In this document: positions 52,247 to 60,921 of the stretch, piece by piece
Position numbering within the stretch: the stretch's first letter is position 1
How the letters are laid out: each line of letters opens with the position of its first letter
NCBI GenBank assembly: GCA_902492205.1
Contig: CABUKU010000016.1
Coordinates: 1-64,000 of the forward strand
Origin: an uncultured Bacteroides sp.
GTDB taxonomy: Bacteria > Bacteroidota > Bacteroidia > Bacteroidales > Bacteroidaceae
Reading direction: 5' to 3'
DNA: 64,000 nucleotides
Program-made: the position numbers and the translations under genes
Notes under the pieces: model-generated
What the model was told of the DNA's origin: nothing
Database searches by the model: none
Seen by the model: the letters and a program-made list of their open reading frames with translations, nothing else

Positions 52247-53506
52247 TCACTTTCTTTTAGAGGTTACTTCTGCTTCATACTTCTGTATCTCCGCGATGAA
52301 TGCTTCGCCCACAGGTACGTTGTTCTTCAGACAGAACATGTCCCACACTGCATTCCACGGCAATGACTTGCTTTCTTCGAGCAGGGCAAGACGTTCGAAC
52401 AACTGGTCGTTTGCTTCATAGCGGCGGAGCTGTGCAAGTGGTTCGAGCAGGGCTTGCATGAAGCACTTCTGTGTGGCACGACTACCCACTACATATGCAC
52501 CGATGCGGTTGATGGAAGCATCAAAGTAATCCAGCCCGATGTTTACACGGTCGAGAGCGTTGCAGCGGATGATTTCTTTGGCAAGGTCGAGTGTATCATC
52601 GTTCATGATAGTCACGTGGTCGGAGTCCCAACGGATTGGACGGCTCACGTGTAGCATAATCTCGGGAGTGAAGAGCAACAAAGCAGAGATTTTGTCCGCA
52701 ATGCTTTCTGTGAGGTGGAAGTGTCCTGTGTCTAAGGTCACCATCTTGTTGTTCTTCGCACCATAGCCCAGATAGAAGTCATAAGAGCCGACTGTGTAGC
52801 TTTCCGCTCCGATGCCGAACAACTTGGCTTCGATACAGTCTTTCATGTTATCGTATTTGGTAGCGAAGATTTCATCCAACGATTGTTTCAGTAGTTCGCG
52901 GTAGTAGAGACGGTTCACTGTCTGATCTTTGCTTCCGTCGTGAATCCAAAGGTTCATTACGCAAGGCGAGCCTTGATATACACCCATAGCTTCGGCAATG
53001 GCACGGCTGCGCTTGGTGTGCTCCACCCAGAAACCGCGTATCTCGGGATCGGGATTAGCCAATGACAGGCTTCCGCTTTTCGGATGGGAGAAAGAAGTGG
53101 AGTTGAAGTCCAGCTTCATGTTGTGTTCCTTACCCCATTCCATCCAGCTTTGGAAATGCTTCGGTTCTATCTCGTTGCGGTCAACGAACTTGCCGCCGAA
53201 GTCGCCATACGTGGCGTGCAGGTTCAAACGGTGAGTTCCCGGAATGTAGGAAGCCGCTTTGAGGATGTCGGCACGGAGTTCTTCCATGTTGCGTGCCTTG
53301 CCGGGGTGGTTGCCTGTGGCTTGGATACCGCCGGAGAGTTGACCGTCGGGGTTTTCAAAGCCTGTTACGTCGTCTGCCTGCCAGCAATGCAGGGAGAGGG
53401 AAATCTTTTGCAAGTCTTCGATAGCCTTGTCGGTGTCCACGCCAATGGCGGCATAACGTTCTTTGGCTATCTCATAAGCTTTCTGTACTAATTGTTCGTT
53501 CTTCAT
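52247..53506 (-). CDS. rhaA: L-rhamnose isomerase
   Basis: This 419-residue metal-dependent isomerase converts L-rhamnose to L-rhamnulose. WQADDVTGFENPDG near 38, the LNLHATYGDFGG stretch (98-109), WIHDGSKDQ, and LDTGHFHLTESIAD near 258 are RhaA family marks with the metal ligands. Length matches (419 in E. coli). It lies between rhaB and rhaT in the operon. Confidence 0.96.
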   Translation of the reverse strand: MKNEQLVQKAYEIAKERYAAIGVDTDKAIEDLQKISLSLHCWQADDVTGFENPDGQLSGGIQATGNHPGKARNMEELRADILKAASYIPGTHRLNLHATYGDFGGKFVDRNEIEPKHFQSWMEWGKEHNMKLDFNSTSFSHPKSGSLSLANPDPEIRGFWVEHTKRSRAIAEAMGVYQGSPCVMNLWIHDGSKDQTVNRLYYRELLKQSLDEIFATKYDNMKDCIEAKLFGIGAESYTVGSYDFYLGYGAKNNKMVTLDTGHFHLTESIADKISALLLFTPEIMLHVSRPIRWDSDHVTIMNDDTLDLAKEIIRCNALDRVNIGLDYFDASINRIGAYVVGSRATQKCFMQALLEPLAQLRRYEANDQLFERLALLEESKSLPWNAVWDMFCLKNNVPVGEAFIAEIQKYEAEVTSKRK

Positions 53507-53529
53507 GATGTCTGTATGTTTTTAATGAT

Positions 53530-55008
53530 TTAAATGTTTTCTCTATATATACTAAGGTAAGTTTCATAGCCTTCCTTCCATAAAGACTGTTCGGCGGGTT
53601 GGAATGTACTCACTGATACCGAGTTACTTATCATCTTCCGCATCTCGCCGATGCTGCCCACCATCCCGTCCGCCTTGGCTTGCAGCATGATGTTTCCGAT
53701 AGCCGTAGCTTCCGAAGGTCCTGCCACGACAGGGATGCCTATGGCATTGGCTGTGAAGGTGTTCAGAAGGTTGTTCTTGGAACCTCCGCCTATCACGTGC
53801 AGCTTTTCGATGGGAAACGCAGCCAGTGATTGCAGGCTTCCAAGCACCTGACGGTATCTCAGCGCAAGGCTTTCAAAGATGCAACGGGTGATTTCCCCGT
53901 GGGTTTGCGGAACTGCCTGATTGGTTTCCTTGCAATAGCTCCGAATGGCTTCAATCATCGAAGCGGGATTGGCAAAGCAGGGGGCATCGGGATTAATCAG
54001 GCTGCGGAATGCCGGGGCGGCAAGGGCGGCATCTATCAGCTCCGGGTAAGAGTAATCGGTAGTTGCCTGCCACTCTTTGCGGCAACGTTCCAGCAACCAC
54101 ATCCCGCAGATGTTTTTCAGGAAACGGATCGTTCCTTCCACGCCTCCTTCATTGGTGAAATTGAGTCGGAAGCTCTCCTCGCCCGTCAATGGCTTGTCTG
54201 TCTCGATACCCATGAGCGACCATGTGCCGCTGCTCAGGTAGGCAAAGTTCTTTCCGTCGGCAGGCACGGCGGCTACCGCACTGGCTGTGTCGTGCCCCGC
54301 TACGGCAATGACGGGGACAGCTCCCATTCCCGTTTGCTTTTGCACATTGGCACTCAACGCACCTATCTTTGTACCCGGATAAACAAACCGCCCGAAATGA
54401 CTTTCGCTTAGTTGCAATTCTTTCAGCAACTCCTGTTCAAACCGTTTTGTCTCGGGGTTAATCATTTGTGAAGTGGATGCAATGGTATATTCCGTCACCA
54501 TTTCGCCCGTGAGCATGTAGGATAGCGCATCGGGGATGAACAGTATCTTGTCGGTCACAGGCAACACGGAAGAGTTGTTGCGGCGGATGGTATCCAGTTG
54601 AAACAGCGTGTTGAAGTTCATGAACTGTATGCCCGTCATTTCATACACCCGGTTGCGGGGTATTCTTTTAAAGAACTCTTCCTGTGCTCCCTCCGTGTGG
54701 GGATCGCGGTAACAATAGGGCTGGCGAAGCAACTCACCGTCCTTGCCTATGCACACAAAGTCCACTCCCCAAGTATCTATTCCGATGGATTCTATCACGG
54801 TTCCTTCGTTGGCAACCACCTTCAATCCGTCCACTATCTCTTGGTAGAGCGCGTAGATGTCCCAGTAAAAGTGCCCGTTTGTTTCGATGATGCGGTTGGG
54901 GAAGCGCGTCAGTTCCCTGAAGTTCACCCTCCCATCTGCGATGGTTCCTAAGATTGTGCGTCCGCTTGTTGCGCCGAGGTCTACGGCAAAGAAGTTCTTT
55001 TTATCCAT
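53530..55008 (-). CDS. rhaB: Rhamnulokinase
   Basis: With the start at 55008 this is 492 residues, beginning MDKKNFFAVDLGATSGR, the normal FGGY kinase N-terminus. The ATGs at 55035 and 55044 are excluded by the -7 box TACTTTTG at 55042-55049, which puts the transcript start near 55035. Phosphate and sugar motifs are ESIGIDTWGVDFVCIG and VAGHDTASAVAAVP. It phosphorylates L-rhamnulose and is the first gene of the operon. Confidence 0.93.
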   Translation of the reverse strand: MDKKNFFAVDLGATSGRTILGTIADGRVNFRELTRFPNRIIETNGHFYWDIYALYQEIVDGLKVVANEGTVIESIGIDTWGVDFVCIGKDGELLRQPYCYRDPHTEGAQEEFFKRIPRNRVYEMTGIQFMNFNTLFQLDTIRRNNSSVLPVTDKILFIPDALSYMLTGEMVTEYTIASTSQMINPETKRFEQELLKELQLSESHFGRFVYPGTKIGALSANVQKQTGMGAVPVIAVAGHDTASAVAAVPADGKNFAYLSSGTWSLMGIETDKPLTGEESFRLNFTNEGGVEGTIRFLKNICGMWLLERCRKEWQATTDYSYPELIDAALAAPAFRSLINPDAPCFANPASMIEAIRSYCKETNQAVPQTHGEITRCIFESLALRYRQVLGSLQSLAAFPIEKLHVIGGGSKNNLLNTFTANAIGIPVVAGPSEATAIGNIMLQAKADGMVGSIGEMRKMISNSVSVSTFQPAEQSLWKEGYETYLSIYRENI

Positions 55009-55041
55009 TCCTTTTTGCTTATTTATGTTTTTCATTGGAAG

Positions 55042-55110
55042 CAAAAGTAACGGATTGGTGAGATACGGAGATTGTTTAAATTGATGTTCCGACTATCGGT
55101 TTTGTCATAG
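55042..55110 (-). promoter_or_regulatory. Rhamnose operon promoter with candidate activator site
   Basis: On the minus strand a TACTTTTG -7 box (55042-55049) has no -33 TTTG, as expected for an activator-dependent promoter. About 55090-55110 holds ACTAT and ATAGT in inverted order around TCGGTTTTGTC, at roughly -55 to -75, where an AraC-type activator could bind. Assignment to RhaR is inference. Confidence 0.4.
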
Positions 55111-55137
55111 TTGATATGTTTTGCAACAGTTTAATGT

Positions 55138-55190
55138 AAAAACATCCCCTGCCTTGCACATATGTATTGCATTATAGGCAGGAGTGTTCT
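55138..55190 (-). terminator. Terminator of the phosphodiesterase gene
   Basis: AGGCAGG (55176-55182) pairs with CCTGCCT (55148-55154), extended by ACA/TGT, and a T-run follows on the minus strand. Confidence 0.8.
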
Positions 55191-55191
55191 T

Positions 55192-56109
55192 TTATCTGCC
55201 GAACACCTGTTTCATCGGACGTCCGATCCATACTTGGGGTTGCTTAAGCCCGAAAATGTGGGCGATTGTGGATGCTACATCAAACTGCATCATGCTTATA
55301 TCGTCGAACTGTACTCCTTTTTTGATATTCTTGCCGGATATGATAAAAGGAGTCTCCATTTCATTCATAGTCTTGCCGCCATGACCGTTTCCTATGCCTC
55401 CATGATCGGCTGTGACAATGAAAATGGTTTCTTTCAGCATACCTGCATCTTCAACAGCTTTGATAATACGCCCTATATATCCGTCGAGTTCTTTTAGTTT
55501 TGCATAATACTCCGGTGTGTCGTGACCTGCTGCATGACCGATATGATCGGGGTTGTCAAAACAAACAGCCAATAGAGTGGGATGTTTCTCTTTGATATAT
55601 GATTCTGCCATTTCGCACAAAGCTTTCGGATGTTTGTTATAATCCGGCGCTTGCCGGTGGTAACTCAAAGCAAGGGTATCCACTAAATATTTAATTCCGT
55701 CCCATTCATACAAACAGCCTATTTCTGCTTTAGGGCGGTCATCACGGAGCAATTGGAAAACAGTGGGGAAGATGCCGTGTTGGTTTAGCACGCGTGAAGG
55801 TAGCTCGGGAGTTTTAGATCCCCATTCTGTATATCCATGCAATTCCGGCCCGGCTCCCATAAACATGGATGCCCAGTTGATAGCACTGGAAGAAGGTAGG
55901 GTAGAGCGTTTTTTTAAGGTATAAGCTCCGTTATTCATCAACTGTTTTATGTTGGGAATGTCAGCTTTGGGAACACTGTAAGCACCCCAACCGTCTAATC
56001 CGATTAAAACAACATGTTTTGCTTTGCTCCTTCCTTTGGAGTAACAGGATGGTGCGGTGAAAAACATGATTACTAAGATGAGTGCCGGTAAAATGAATGG
56101 TTTGTTCAT
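55192..56109 (-). CDS. Exported alkaline-phosphatase-superfamily phosphodiesterase
   Basis: This 305-residue protein has a signal peptide (1-24) and the NPP/AP core: VVLIGLDGWGAYSV near 33-46, LPSSSAINWASMFMG with the Ser nucleophile near 76-84, FDNPDHIGHAAGH near 190, and TADHGG near 234. Metal ligands Asp and His are in place. It likely hydrolyses a phosphodiester or sulphate ester in the periplasm. It stands alone with a terminator; the substrate is unknown. Confidence 0.88.
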   Translation of the reverse strand: MNKPFILPALILVIMFFTAPSCYSKGRSKAKHVVLIGLDGWGAYSVPKADIPNIKQLMNNGAYTLKKRSTLPSSSAINWASMFMGAGPELHGYTEWGSKTPELPSRVLNQHGIFPTVFQLLRDDRPKAEIGCLYEWDGIKYLVDTLALSYHRQAPDYNKHPKALCEMAESYIKEKHPTLLAVCFDNPDHIGHAAGHDTPEYYAKLKELDGYIGRIIKAVEDAGMLKETIFIVTADHGGIGNGHGGKTMNEMETPFIISGKNIKKGVQFDDISMMQFDVASTIAHIFGLKQPQVWIGRPMKQVFGR

Positions 56110-56262
56110 AACTATGTAATATTTAAGGTTAAATATAGATTATAGCGTAAAGGTATATATTATTTAATGAACAGCACTCACTTTTAATGTTGTTTTTATA
56201 CAACCGTGCAAGGAAAACGGTTAGATAAAACCATCTTTTTGCATAAAAACAATAAAATATTT

Positions 56263-56303
56263 GTGTTTTATGCATCATGTATTCAAAATAATGCATAAAT
56301 TTG
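56263..56303 (+). promoter_or_regulatory. argR promoter and candidate ArgR operator
   Basis: TTTATGCAT (56267-56275) and ATGCATAAA (56291-56299) form a perfect inverted repeat with the AT-rich centre CATGTATTCAAAATA. The -7 box TAAATTTG (56296-56303) overlaps the right arm, so a bound repressor would block it. TATTCAAAATAAT resembles an ARG box half-pair. A further GCATAAAA lies upstream, at about 56241. Confidence 0.55.
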
Positions 56304-56330
56304 CCGCAGAATAAGAATAATTATACAGAC

Positions 56331-56807
56331 ATGAAGAACAAGAGTAACCGATTGGATGCCATAAAGATCATTATTTCCAGTCAGGAAGTGGGAAGCCAAG
56401 AGGAGTTATTGCAAGAACTGGCAAAAGAGGGCTTTGCGCTAACACAGGCTACTTTATCTCGCGATTTGAAGCAACTGAAAGTAGCCAAAGCAGCAAGCAT
56501 GAACGGGAATTACGTGTATGTGTTGCCCAACAATACCATGTATAAACGTATGGTAGAACCTCACAGGGCAAGCGAACTGTTGATGCACAACGGTTTCATC
56601 TCCATCGCATTCTCTGCCAATCTGGCGGTTATAAAAACTCGTCCCGGCTATGCAAGCAGTCTTGCTTATGACATCGATATGCATGATTTCCCGGAAATAC
56701 TGGGAACCATTGCAGGAGACGATACCATTATGATGGTACTGAAAGAAGGTTGTTCGAGTATGGAGGTAAAGAGTACACTTTCCATTCTTATTCCCAATAT
56801 CGAATAA
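56331..56807 (+). CDS. argR: Arginine repressor ArgR
   Basis: This 158-residue protein has an N-terminal winged helix (SQEELLQELAKEGFALTQAT with the SRDLKQL recognition helix near 40) and a C-terminal arginine-binding, hexamer-forming domain (GTIAGDDTIMMVLKEG). The start at 56331 follows the -7 box by 28 bases. Heading the arginine operon implies autoregulation. Confidence 0.95.
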   Translation: MKNKSNRLDAIKIIISSQEVGSQEELLQELAKEGFALTQATLSRDLKQLKVAKAASMNGNYVYVLPNNTMYKRMVEPHRASELLMHNGFISIAFSANLAVIKTRPGYASSLAYDIDMHDFPEILGTIAGDDTIMMVLKEGCSSMEVKSTLSILIPNIE

Positions 56808-56833
56808 TTTAATATTTTACATAGAATTTAGAA

Positions 56834-57391
56834 ATGGACACAACTCAAATAGATGTTATGGTAGCCGACGCCTCACATGAGGTTTACGTTGACACTATTT
56901 TGGAGACAATAAGGAATGCTGCGAAGGTTCGTGGAACAGGTATTGCAGAACGTACTCACGAATATGTGGCTCAGAAGATGAAAGAAGGTAAAGCTATTAT
57001 CGCCCTTTGCGATGATGTCTTTGCCGGATTCACTTATATCGAGTCATGGGGAAACAAGCAGTATGTAGCAACTTCGGGACTTATCGTACATCCCGATTTC
57101 AGGGGCTTGGGACTGGCAAAGCGCATTAAACAGGCTTCATTCCAACTGGCACGCTTACGATGGCCGAAAGCAAAGATATTCAGCCTTACCAGTGGAGCTG
57201 CCGTGATGAAGATGAACACGGAACTTGGATATGTACCTGTTACATTCAATGAACTGACCGATGACGAAGCTTTTTGGAAAGGTTGCGAAGGTTGCATCAA
57301 TCACGACATATTGGTAACCAAGAACCGTAAGTTCTGCATCTGTACGGCAATGCTTTACGATCCGGAAGAACATAAAGAAGATAAAATATAA
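56834..57391 (+). CDS. GNAT acyltransferase of the arginine operon (candidate glutamate N-acyltransferase)
   Basis: This 185-residue single-domain GNAT has the acyl-CoA loop TSGLIVHPDFRGLGLAKRI near 77-95. There is no amino-acid-kinase domain, unlike classic ArgA. Its place between argR and argG implies the first step, N-acylation of glutamate. Bacteroides fragilis is known to use N-succinyl-ornithine in its transcarbamylase step, so the donor here could be succinyl-CoA; that is inference. Confidence 0.75.
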   Translation: MDTTQIDVMVADASHEVYVDTILETIRNAAKVRGTGIAERTHEYVAQKMKEGKAIIALCDDVFAGFTYIESWGNKQYVATSGLIVHPDFRGLGLAKRIKQASFQLARLRWPKAKIFSLTSGAAVMKMNTELGYVPVTFNELTDDEAFWKGCEGCINHDILVTKNRKFCICTAMLYDPEEHKEDKI

Positions 57392-57404
57392 AAATAAGAT
57401 AGCT

Positions 57405-58610
57405 ATGGAACAGAAGAAAAAAGTAGTTGTAGCATTCAGCGGGGGGCTTGATACCTCATATACCGTAATGTATTTGGCAAAAGAGAAAGGTTATGAAGTA
57501 TATGCTGCATGTGCAAATACAGGTGGTTTCAGCGAAGAACAACTGAAAACCAACGAAGAAAATGCTTATAAACTGGGAGCTGTGAAGTATGTAACTCTTG
57601 ATGTAACTGAGGAATATTACGAAAAGAGTTTGAAGTATATGGTGTTCGGTAATGTATTGCGTAACGGAACTTATCCTATTTCCGTAAGTTCGGAACGTAT
57701 ATTCCAAGCACTTGCTATCTCACGCTATGCAAATGAGATTGGAGCGGATGCCATTGCCCACGGTTCCACAGGAGCAGGCAACGACCAGATCCGTTTCGAC
57801 ATGACATTCCTTGTAATGGCTCCGGGAGTGGAAATCATCACTCTTACCCGTGACATGGCTCTCAGCCGTCAGGAAGAAATTGATTACCTGAACAAGAATG
57901 GTTTCCCGGCAGACTTCGCCAAATTGAAGTACTCTTATAATGTAGGTTTGTGGGGAACGTCCATCTGTGGCGGTGAAATACTTGATTCGGCACAGGGCCT
58001 GCCCGAAAGTGCTTACTTGAAACAGGTAACCAAGACAGGAAGCGAGGAACTTCGTCTTGAATTCAAGAAAGGCGAGATTCATGCTGTCAATGGCGAAGTG
58101 TTTGAAGACAAGATAGCCGCTATCCAGAAAGTGGAAGAAATCGGTGCGGCTTATGGTATCGGCCGCGATATGCACGTAGGCGATACTATCATAGGCATTA
58201 AGGGACGTGTGGGCTTTGAAGCTGCTGCTCCAATGCTTATTATCGGTGCACATCGTTTCCTCGAGAAATATACTTTGAGCAAATGGCAGCAGTACTGGAA
58301 AGACCAAGTAGCCAACTGGTATGGAATGTTCCTGCACGAAAGCCAGTATCTTGAACCGGTGATGCGCGACATCGAAGCTATGCTTCAGGAATCACAGCGC
58401 AATGTGAACGGTACGGTTATCCTTGAACTCCGTCCGCTTTCCTTCTCTACCGTTGGGGTTGACTCTAAAGATGATTTGGTTAAGACTAAGTTCGGCGAGT
58501 ATGGCGAAATGCAGAAAGGCTGGACGGCCGAAGATGCCAAAGGCTTCATCAAAGTGACATCTACCCCGCTGCGTGTTTATTATGCTAACCATAAAGATGA
58601 AGAGATATGA
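57405..58610 (+). CDS. argG: Argininosuccinate synthase
   Basis: This 401-residue enzyme joins citrulline and aspartate with ATP. The N-type ATP pyrophosphatase loop is VVVAFSGGLDTSYTV at 7-21. AHGSTGAGNDQIRFD near 118 and the GRVGFEAAAP segment near 267 are family marks. It overlaps argC by 4 bases (ATGA). It is strongly expressed by codon use. Confidence 0.97.
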   Translation: MEQKKKVVVAFSGGLDTSYTVMYLAKEKGYEVYAACANTGGFSEEQLKTNEENAYKLGAVKYVTLDVTEEYYEKSLKYMVFGNVLRNGTYPISVSSERIFQALAISRYANEIGADAIAHGSTGAGNDQIRFDMTFLVMAPGVEIITLTRDMALSRQEEIDYLNKNGFPADFAKLKYSYNVGLWGTSICGGEILDSAQGLPESAYLKQVTKTGSEELRLEFKKGEIHAVNGEVFEDKIAAIQKVEEIGAAYGIGRDMHVGDTIIGIKGRVGFEAAAPMLIIGAHRFLEKYTLSKWQQYWKDQVANWYGMFLHESQYLEPVMRDIEAMLQESQRNVNGTVILELRPLSFSTVGVDSKDDLVKTKFGEYGEMQKGWTAEDAKGFIKVTSTPLRVYYANHKDEEI

Positions 58611-59575
58611 TTAAAGTTGGAATCATAGGAGGGGCGGGCTACACTGCCGGAGAACTTATTCGTCTTTTGTTAAACCATCCTGATGCCGAGATAGTGTTTA
58701 TCAACAGCAGCAGCAATGCGGGAAACAAGATTACGGATGTGCACGAAGGTTTGTATGGTGAAACCGATCTTACGTTTACCGACGAATTGCCTTTGGATGA
58801 GATTGATGTACTTTTCTTTTGCACGGCTCACGGCGATACCAGAAAGTTCATGGAGAGCCACAATGTGCCCGAAGAGCTGAAGATAATAGATCTCTCTATG
58901 GATTACCGCATCGAGAGCGAAGAACATGATTTCTTGTATGGCTTGCCGGAACTGAACCGCCGCGCCATTTGCAAGGCAAATCATGTAGCCAATCCGGGAT
59001 GTTTTGCAACTTGCATTCAGTTGGGATTGTTGCCGCTTGCCAAGCATTTGATGCTGAATGATGATGTTATGGTGAACGCCATTACAGGAAGTACCGGAGC
59101 CGGGGTAAAGCCGGGAGCCACTTCCCACTTCAGTTGGCGTAACAATAACATGTCTGTCTATAAACCGTTCAGCCACCAGCATGTGCCCGAGATTAAACAA
59201 TCCTTGAAGCAACTGCAAAACAGCTTTGATTCGGAGATTGATTTCATCCCTTACAGGGGCGACTTCCCCCGCGGTATCTTTGCCACTTTGGTTGTAAAGA
59301 CTAAGGTTGAGCTGAGTGAAATAGAGCGTATGTATGAGGAATATTATGCAAAAGATTCTTTCGTTCATATCGTTGATAAGAATATAGACTTGAAACAAGT
59401 GGTAAATACGAACAAATGCCTTATCCATCTGGAGAAGCGTGGCGATAAGTTACTTATCATTTCCTGTATTGACAACTTGCTGAAAGGTGCATCGGGACAA
59501 GCGGTTCACAACATGAACCTCATGTTCGGTTTGGAAGAAACAATTGGATTAAAGCTGAAACCATCAGCGTTTTAA
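58607..59575 (+). CDS. argC: N-acyl-gamma-glutamyl-phosphate reductase
   Basis: This 322-residue enzyme has the nucleotide loop GIIGGAGYTAGELIRL at 5-20 and catalytic Cys in NPGCFATCIQLG near 127-138. It reduces N-acetyl- (or N-succinyl-) glutamyl phosphate to the semialdehyde with NADPH. Start overlap with argG couples translation. A repeat-filled spacer follows before argD. Confidence 0.95.
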   Translation: MIKVGIIGGAGYTAGELIRLLLNHPDAEIVFINSSSNAGNKITDVHEGLYGETDLTFTDELPLDEIDVLFFCTAHGDTRKFMESHNVPEELKIIDLSMDYRIESEEHDFLYGLPELNRRAICKANHVANPGCFATCIQLGLLPLAKHLMLNDDVMVNAITGSTGAGVKPGATSHFSWRNNNMSVYKPFSHQHVPEIKQSLKQLQNSFDSEIDFIPYRGDFPRGIFATLVVKTKVELSEIERMYEEYYAKDSFVHIVDKNIDLKQVVNTNKCLIHLEKRGDKLLIISCIDNLLKGASGQAVHNMNLMFGLEETIGLKLKPSAF

Positions 59576-59686
59576 TTAGTGATTAGTTTTTTAGTGATTA
59601 GTGATTAGCAAGTTAATCACTAATCACTAACTCGCTAATCACTAAACATTAATCACTAATCACTAAAAAACTAATCACTAAGAAAA
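59576..59686 (+). repeat. argC-argD spacer with perfect 32-bp inverted repeat
   Basis: Bases 59576-59607 and 59650-59681 are perfect 32-bp inverted copies around a 42-base centre that holds three more TAATCAC words. TAATCAC starts at 59614, 59621, 59636, 59650, 59657 and 59672 (steps of 7 and 14-15, summing to 21-22). The arm ends 5 bases before the argD ATG, so the hairpin would sit in the argC-argD transcript. There is no T-run, so it is not a standard terminator. Confidence 0.92.
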
Positions 59687-60814
59687 ATGAATTTATTCGA
59701 CGTATATCCGTTATTTGACATTAACATAGTCAAAGGAAAAGGCTGCCATGTGTGGGATGACAAAGGAACGGAATATCTCGACCTCTACGGAGGTCATGCC
59801 GTTATCTCTATCGGACACGCACAGCCGCATTATGTGGAAATGATCAGTCGGCAAGTAGCGGAATTGGGCTTTTATTCCAATTCGGTCATAAACAATCTCC
59901 AAAAGGAAGTAGCAAAGCGCTTGGGTGAAATATCCGGTTATGACGATTATTCTTTATTCCTGATAAACTCCGGTGCGGAGGCAAATGAGAACGCTTTGAA
60001 GCTGGCTTCTTTCTATAACGGTCGCACCCGTGTTATCTCTTTCAACAAAGCATTCCACGGTCGCACTTCCTTAGCGGTGGAGGTTACAAACAATCCGAAG
60101 ATTATAGCTCCCATCAATGATAACAACCATGTTACCTACTTGGAACTGAATGACATTGAAGCTGTAAAAGCCGAACTGTCCAAAGGTGATGTTTGTGCGG
60201 TTATCATTGAAGGAATACAAGGAGTGGGAGGTATCAAGGTTCCTACCAACGAATTTATGCAACAACTTCGTGAGGCATGTACCCAAACGGGAACTATCCT
60301 TGTTCTGGATGAAATACAATCCGGTTACGGACGTAGCGGTAAGTTCTTCGCCCACCAACATGCAGACATCCGTCCCGATATTATTACCGTAGCCAAAGGT
60401 ATCGGCAACGGCTTTCCTATGGGCGGTGTGCTTATCAGCCCCATGTTTACTCCCGTCTACGGACAGTTGGGGACAACCTTCGGAGGAAATCACTTGGCTT
60501 GTGCTGCTGCCATTGCCGTGCTCGATGTGATGAAGCAAGAGAATTTGGTAGACAATGCTGCTAAAGTAGGCACTTATTTGCTGGAACAGTTGAAGCAATT
60601 CCCTCAAATCAAAGAAGTGCGTGGCGAAGGTTTGATGATAGGACTTGAGTTTGCCGAACCAATCAAGGAACTTCGCACGAAGTTGCTCTTTGAACAGAAA
60701 GTATTCACGGGAGTGAGCGGCACGAATGTTCTTCGTCTGTTGCCGCCTCTTTGCCTGACTATGGATGAGGCCGACGATTTCTTGGAGAGATTCAAGAAGT
60801 GTTTGTATAGCTGA
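59687..60814 (+). CDS. argD: Acetylornithine/succinylornithine aminotransferase
   Basis: This 375-residue PLP enzyme makes N-acylornithine from the semialdehyde. NSGAEANENALKLA near 95-108 binds PLP phosphate, LVLDEIQSGYGRSG near 205-218 holds the PLP Asp, and VAKGIGNGFPMG near 235-246 has the Schiff-base Lys. Length is slightly short but within the family range. It ends the operon before a terminator. Confidence 0.94.
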   Translation: MNLFDVYPLFDINIVKGKGCHVWDDKGTEYLDLYGGHAVISIGHAQPHYVEMISRQVAELGFYSNSVINNLQKEVAKRLGEISGYDDYSLFLINSGAEANENALKLASFYNGRTRVISFNKAFHGRTSLAVEVTNNPKIIAPINDNNHVTYLELNDIEAVKAELSKGDVCAVIIEGIQGVGGIKVPTNEFMQQLREACTQTGTILVLDEIQSGYGRSGKFFAHQHADIRPDIITVAKGIGNGFPMGGVLISPMFTPVYGQLGTTFGGNHLACAAAIAVLDVMKQENLVDNAAKVGTYLLEQLKQFPQIKEVRGEGLMIGLEFAEPIKELRTKLLFEQKVFTGVSGTNVLRLLPPLCLTMDEADDFLERFKKCLYS

Positions 60815-60863
60815 TTAAAGCTTCCGGGAACGGTGAGATGAAAAGAAGTACTAATGGATTTAT

Positions 60864-60896
60864 GCGTGGAAACTAACAATTCCACGCTGTTTTTTT
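60864..60896 (+). terminator. Terminator of the arginine operon
   Basis: GCGTGGAA (60864-60871) pairs with TTCCACGC (60880-60887), followed by TGTTTTTTT. Confidence 0.9.
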
Positions 60897-60921
60897 ATCT
60901 GTTTACTTGGCTCGTATTAGC

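Noticed and set aside
59576..59681. Invertible phase-variable promoter between argC and argD
   Set aside because: The arms are long and perfect, but the centre has no promoter box, it lies inside an operon, and no recombinase gene is in the window.
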